Assembly (NCBI RefSeq): GCF_048066175.1
Contig: NZ_JBLTXA010000001.1
Coordinates: forward strand, 248,001-312,000
From: Niveispirillum fermenti
Lineage (GTDB): Bacteria; Pseudomonadota; Alphaproteobacteria; Azospirillales; Azospirillaceae
Reading direction: 5' to 3'
Length of the DNA: 64,000 bases
Position numbers and translations under genes: made by a program. The notes under the pieces are model-generated. The model saw only the letters and a list, made by a program, of their open reading frames with translations, did not search any database and had not been told where the DNA came from. Of the stretch, positions 62,963 through 64,000 are shown piece by piece (position 1 is the stretch's first letter; each line of letters begins with the position of its first letter).

Positions 62963-64000
62963 TTACCGGGCCGCCACCTGCGTGTCGGGGCGTTCCATCG
63001 CCACCAGCTTGGGATTGATCACATCGCCGGGACGGGCGCGCTGGATGCCGTTGACGATGATCCGCTCGCCGGGGGCCAGCCCCTGCGTCACGATGCGCAA
63101 TCCTTCCTGACGGCTGCCCAGGGTGACAGGCCGGTAGGCCACCTTGTTCGCCGCATCCACCACCAGCACGAACTTCTTGTCCTGATCGGTGCCGATGGCC
63201 CGTTCATCCACCATCACGGCCGCCTGCGGCTCCGACCCGCCCACCTTGATCCGGGCATAAAGGCCGGGGACCAGCATACCGTCGGGATTGTCGAAACGGG
63301 CGCGGACCCGGATGGTGCCGGAAACCGGGTCCAGGCGGTTGTCCACGTCATCGATGCTGCCATCGCGCGAATAATCCGCCTCGTTGGCCAGGCCAAGCTG
63401 TACGGGCACACCGGCCTTGTCCTTCACCGACGCGATATGGCGCAGATAGGTCTGCTCATCCACATCGAAAGAGGCATAGATGGGGGAAACCGAGACCAGC
63501 GTGGTCAGGGGCTGGGATGCCGCCCCGGCTGCCACGACATTGCCGACCGTGATCTCGGCGCGGGAAACCCGGCCGCCGATGGGGGCGGCCACGCTGGTAT
63601 AGGACAGGTTCAGGCGTGCCACCTCCAGTTCGGCCTCCGCGGCGCGCAGGCTGGCGCCGGCATCGCGGGCGGCGTGCTCACGCTCGTCCAGGGTGCGGCG
63701 CGTGATGGTGCTGTCGGCGACAAGCCGGGATGCGCGGTCCAGTTCCGCCTTCGTGAAGCGCACACGCGCCTGGGCGGCCGCCAGTTGCGCCTCGGCCCGC
63801 GACAGTTCCGCCCGGTAGGGGGCGGGATCGATCGTGAACAGAACATCGCCCTTCTGCACCAGAGTACCATTGCGGAAATGAACCTGGGTGATGGTGCCGG
63901 AAACCCGGGGGCGGACATCCACCCGCTCCACGGCCTCCAGCCGGCCGGAATAGCTCTGCCAGTCCACGACCTTGCGGGCCACGACGGGGGCGACATCCAC
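62963..64000 (-). CDS. RND efflux periplasmic adaptor (AcrA/MexA family), N-terminus outside window
   Basis: The leftward frame is open to the window edge, so the signal peptide and lipoprotein region lie beyond it. The visible 345 residues include the first lipoyl half (VRPRVSGTITQVHFRNGTLVQKGDVLFTIDPAPYRAEL), an alpha-hairpin (AEAQLAAAQARVRFTKAELDRASRLV) and the second lipoyl half (VAAPIGGRVSRAEITVGNVV). Beta-barrel and membrane-proximal domains end in LAPGERIIVNGIQRARPGDVIN. It bridges the downstream RND pump to an outer-membrane channel. Confidence 0.94.
   Translation of the reverse strand: MDVAPVVARKVVDWQSYSGRLEAVERVDVRPRVSGTITQVHFRNGTLVQKGDVLFTIDPAPYRAELSRAEAQLAAAQARVRFTKAELDRASRLVADSTITRRTLDEREHAARDAGASLRAAEAELEVARLNLSYTSVAAPIGGRVSRAEITVGNVVAAGAASQPLTTLVSVSPIYASFDVDEQTYLRHIASVKDKAGVPVQLGLANEADYSRDGSIDDVDNRLDPVSGTIRVRARFDNPDGMLVPGLYARIKVGGSEPQAAVMVDERAIGTDQDKKFVLVVDAANKVAYRPVTLGSRQEGLRIVTQGLAPGERIIVNGIQRARPGDVINPKLVAMERPDTQVAAR

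Overview
The window is chromosomal DNA from a GC-rich alphaproteobacterium, most likely a member of the Rhodospirillales close to Azospirillum or Niveispirillum. That placement is an inference. It rests on the base composition, on the gene orders mltG-fabF-acpP-fabG-fabD, rpsF-rpsR-rplI and rpsB-tsf-pyrH-frr-uppS-cdsA-dxr-rseP-bamA-skp-lpxD-fabZ-lpxA-lpxI-lpxB, on LpxI rather than LpxH for lipid A synthesis, and on the many chemotaxis-type sensors. No phage, insertion sequence, CRISPR array or integrated element was seen. The window opens inside a YafY-type regulator gene and closes inside an efflux periplasmic adaptor gene.

Layout. 0-6 kb: a truncated regulator, a GST-like gene, then a leftward fatty-acid cluster ending in mltG. 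6-11.5 kb: rightward ribosomal protein genes rpsF-rpsR-rplI with a clear terminator, cfa, and the overlapping pair dnaB-alr. 11.5-14 kb: a cupin/VOC pair divergent from a TetR regulator with a strong palindromic operator between them, then an unrecognised coiled-coil protein. 14-18.7 kb: leftward ilvB-ilvN-ilvC downstream of miaA. 18.8-27 kb: mixed housekeeping and accessory genes (an OpgC-like acyltransferase, serB, a LysE exporter, paiB, chrA, an Lrp regulator, an ELM1-like protein, a GNAT enzyme, an N-formylglutamate amidohydrolase). 27.1 kb: tRNA-Val(GAC) with its own promoter and a hairpin after it.

27.4-36.7 kb is a signalling region: a solute-binding protein coupled to a hybrid histidine kinase, a degenerate GGDEF-EAL protein, a PAS protein overlapping a membrane-hairpin chemoreceptor (an Aer receptor apparently split into two genes), a Tat-exported redoxin, and a soluble chemoreceptor-like protein with its signalling tip at the N-terminus and a Cache-like domain at the C-terminus. 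Around it lie two probable non-coding RNAs: a short leftward sRNA near 35.2 kb, and a run of five stem-loops at 36.95-37.16 kb. Next come a small XRE regulator, a membrane protein with RTX calcium-binding repeats, and a MerR-controlled Cd/Zn/Pb-type P-type ATPase.

42-57 kb is the long leftward envelope and translation supercluster, from rpsB down to lpxB. It joins ribosome function (S2, EF-Ts, RRF), UMP kinase, undecaprenyl and phospholipid precursors, isoprenoids, outer-membrane protein assembly (BamA, Skp, RseP) and lipid A synthesis. 57-64 kb holds a UbiC-like protein, an isolated membrane sensor module, a luciferase-like flavoenzyme and a leftward RND efflux pair. The observations most worth following are the five-hairpin RNA region with its repeated AGGGGCGA motif, the short sRNA, the reversed chemoreceptor, the split Aer pair and the XRE-RTX pair.
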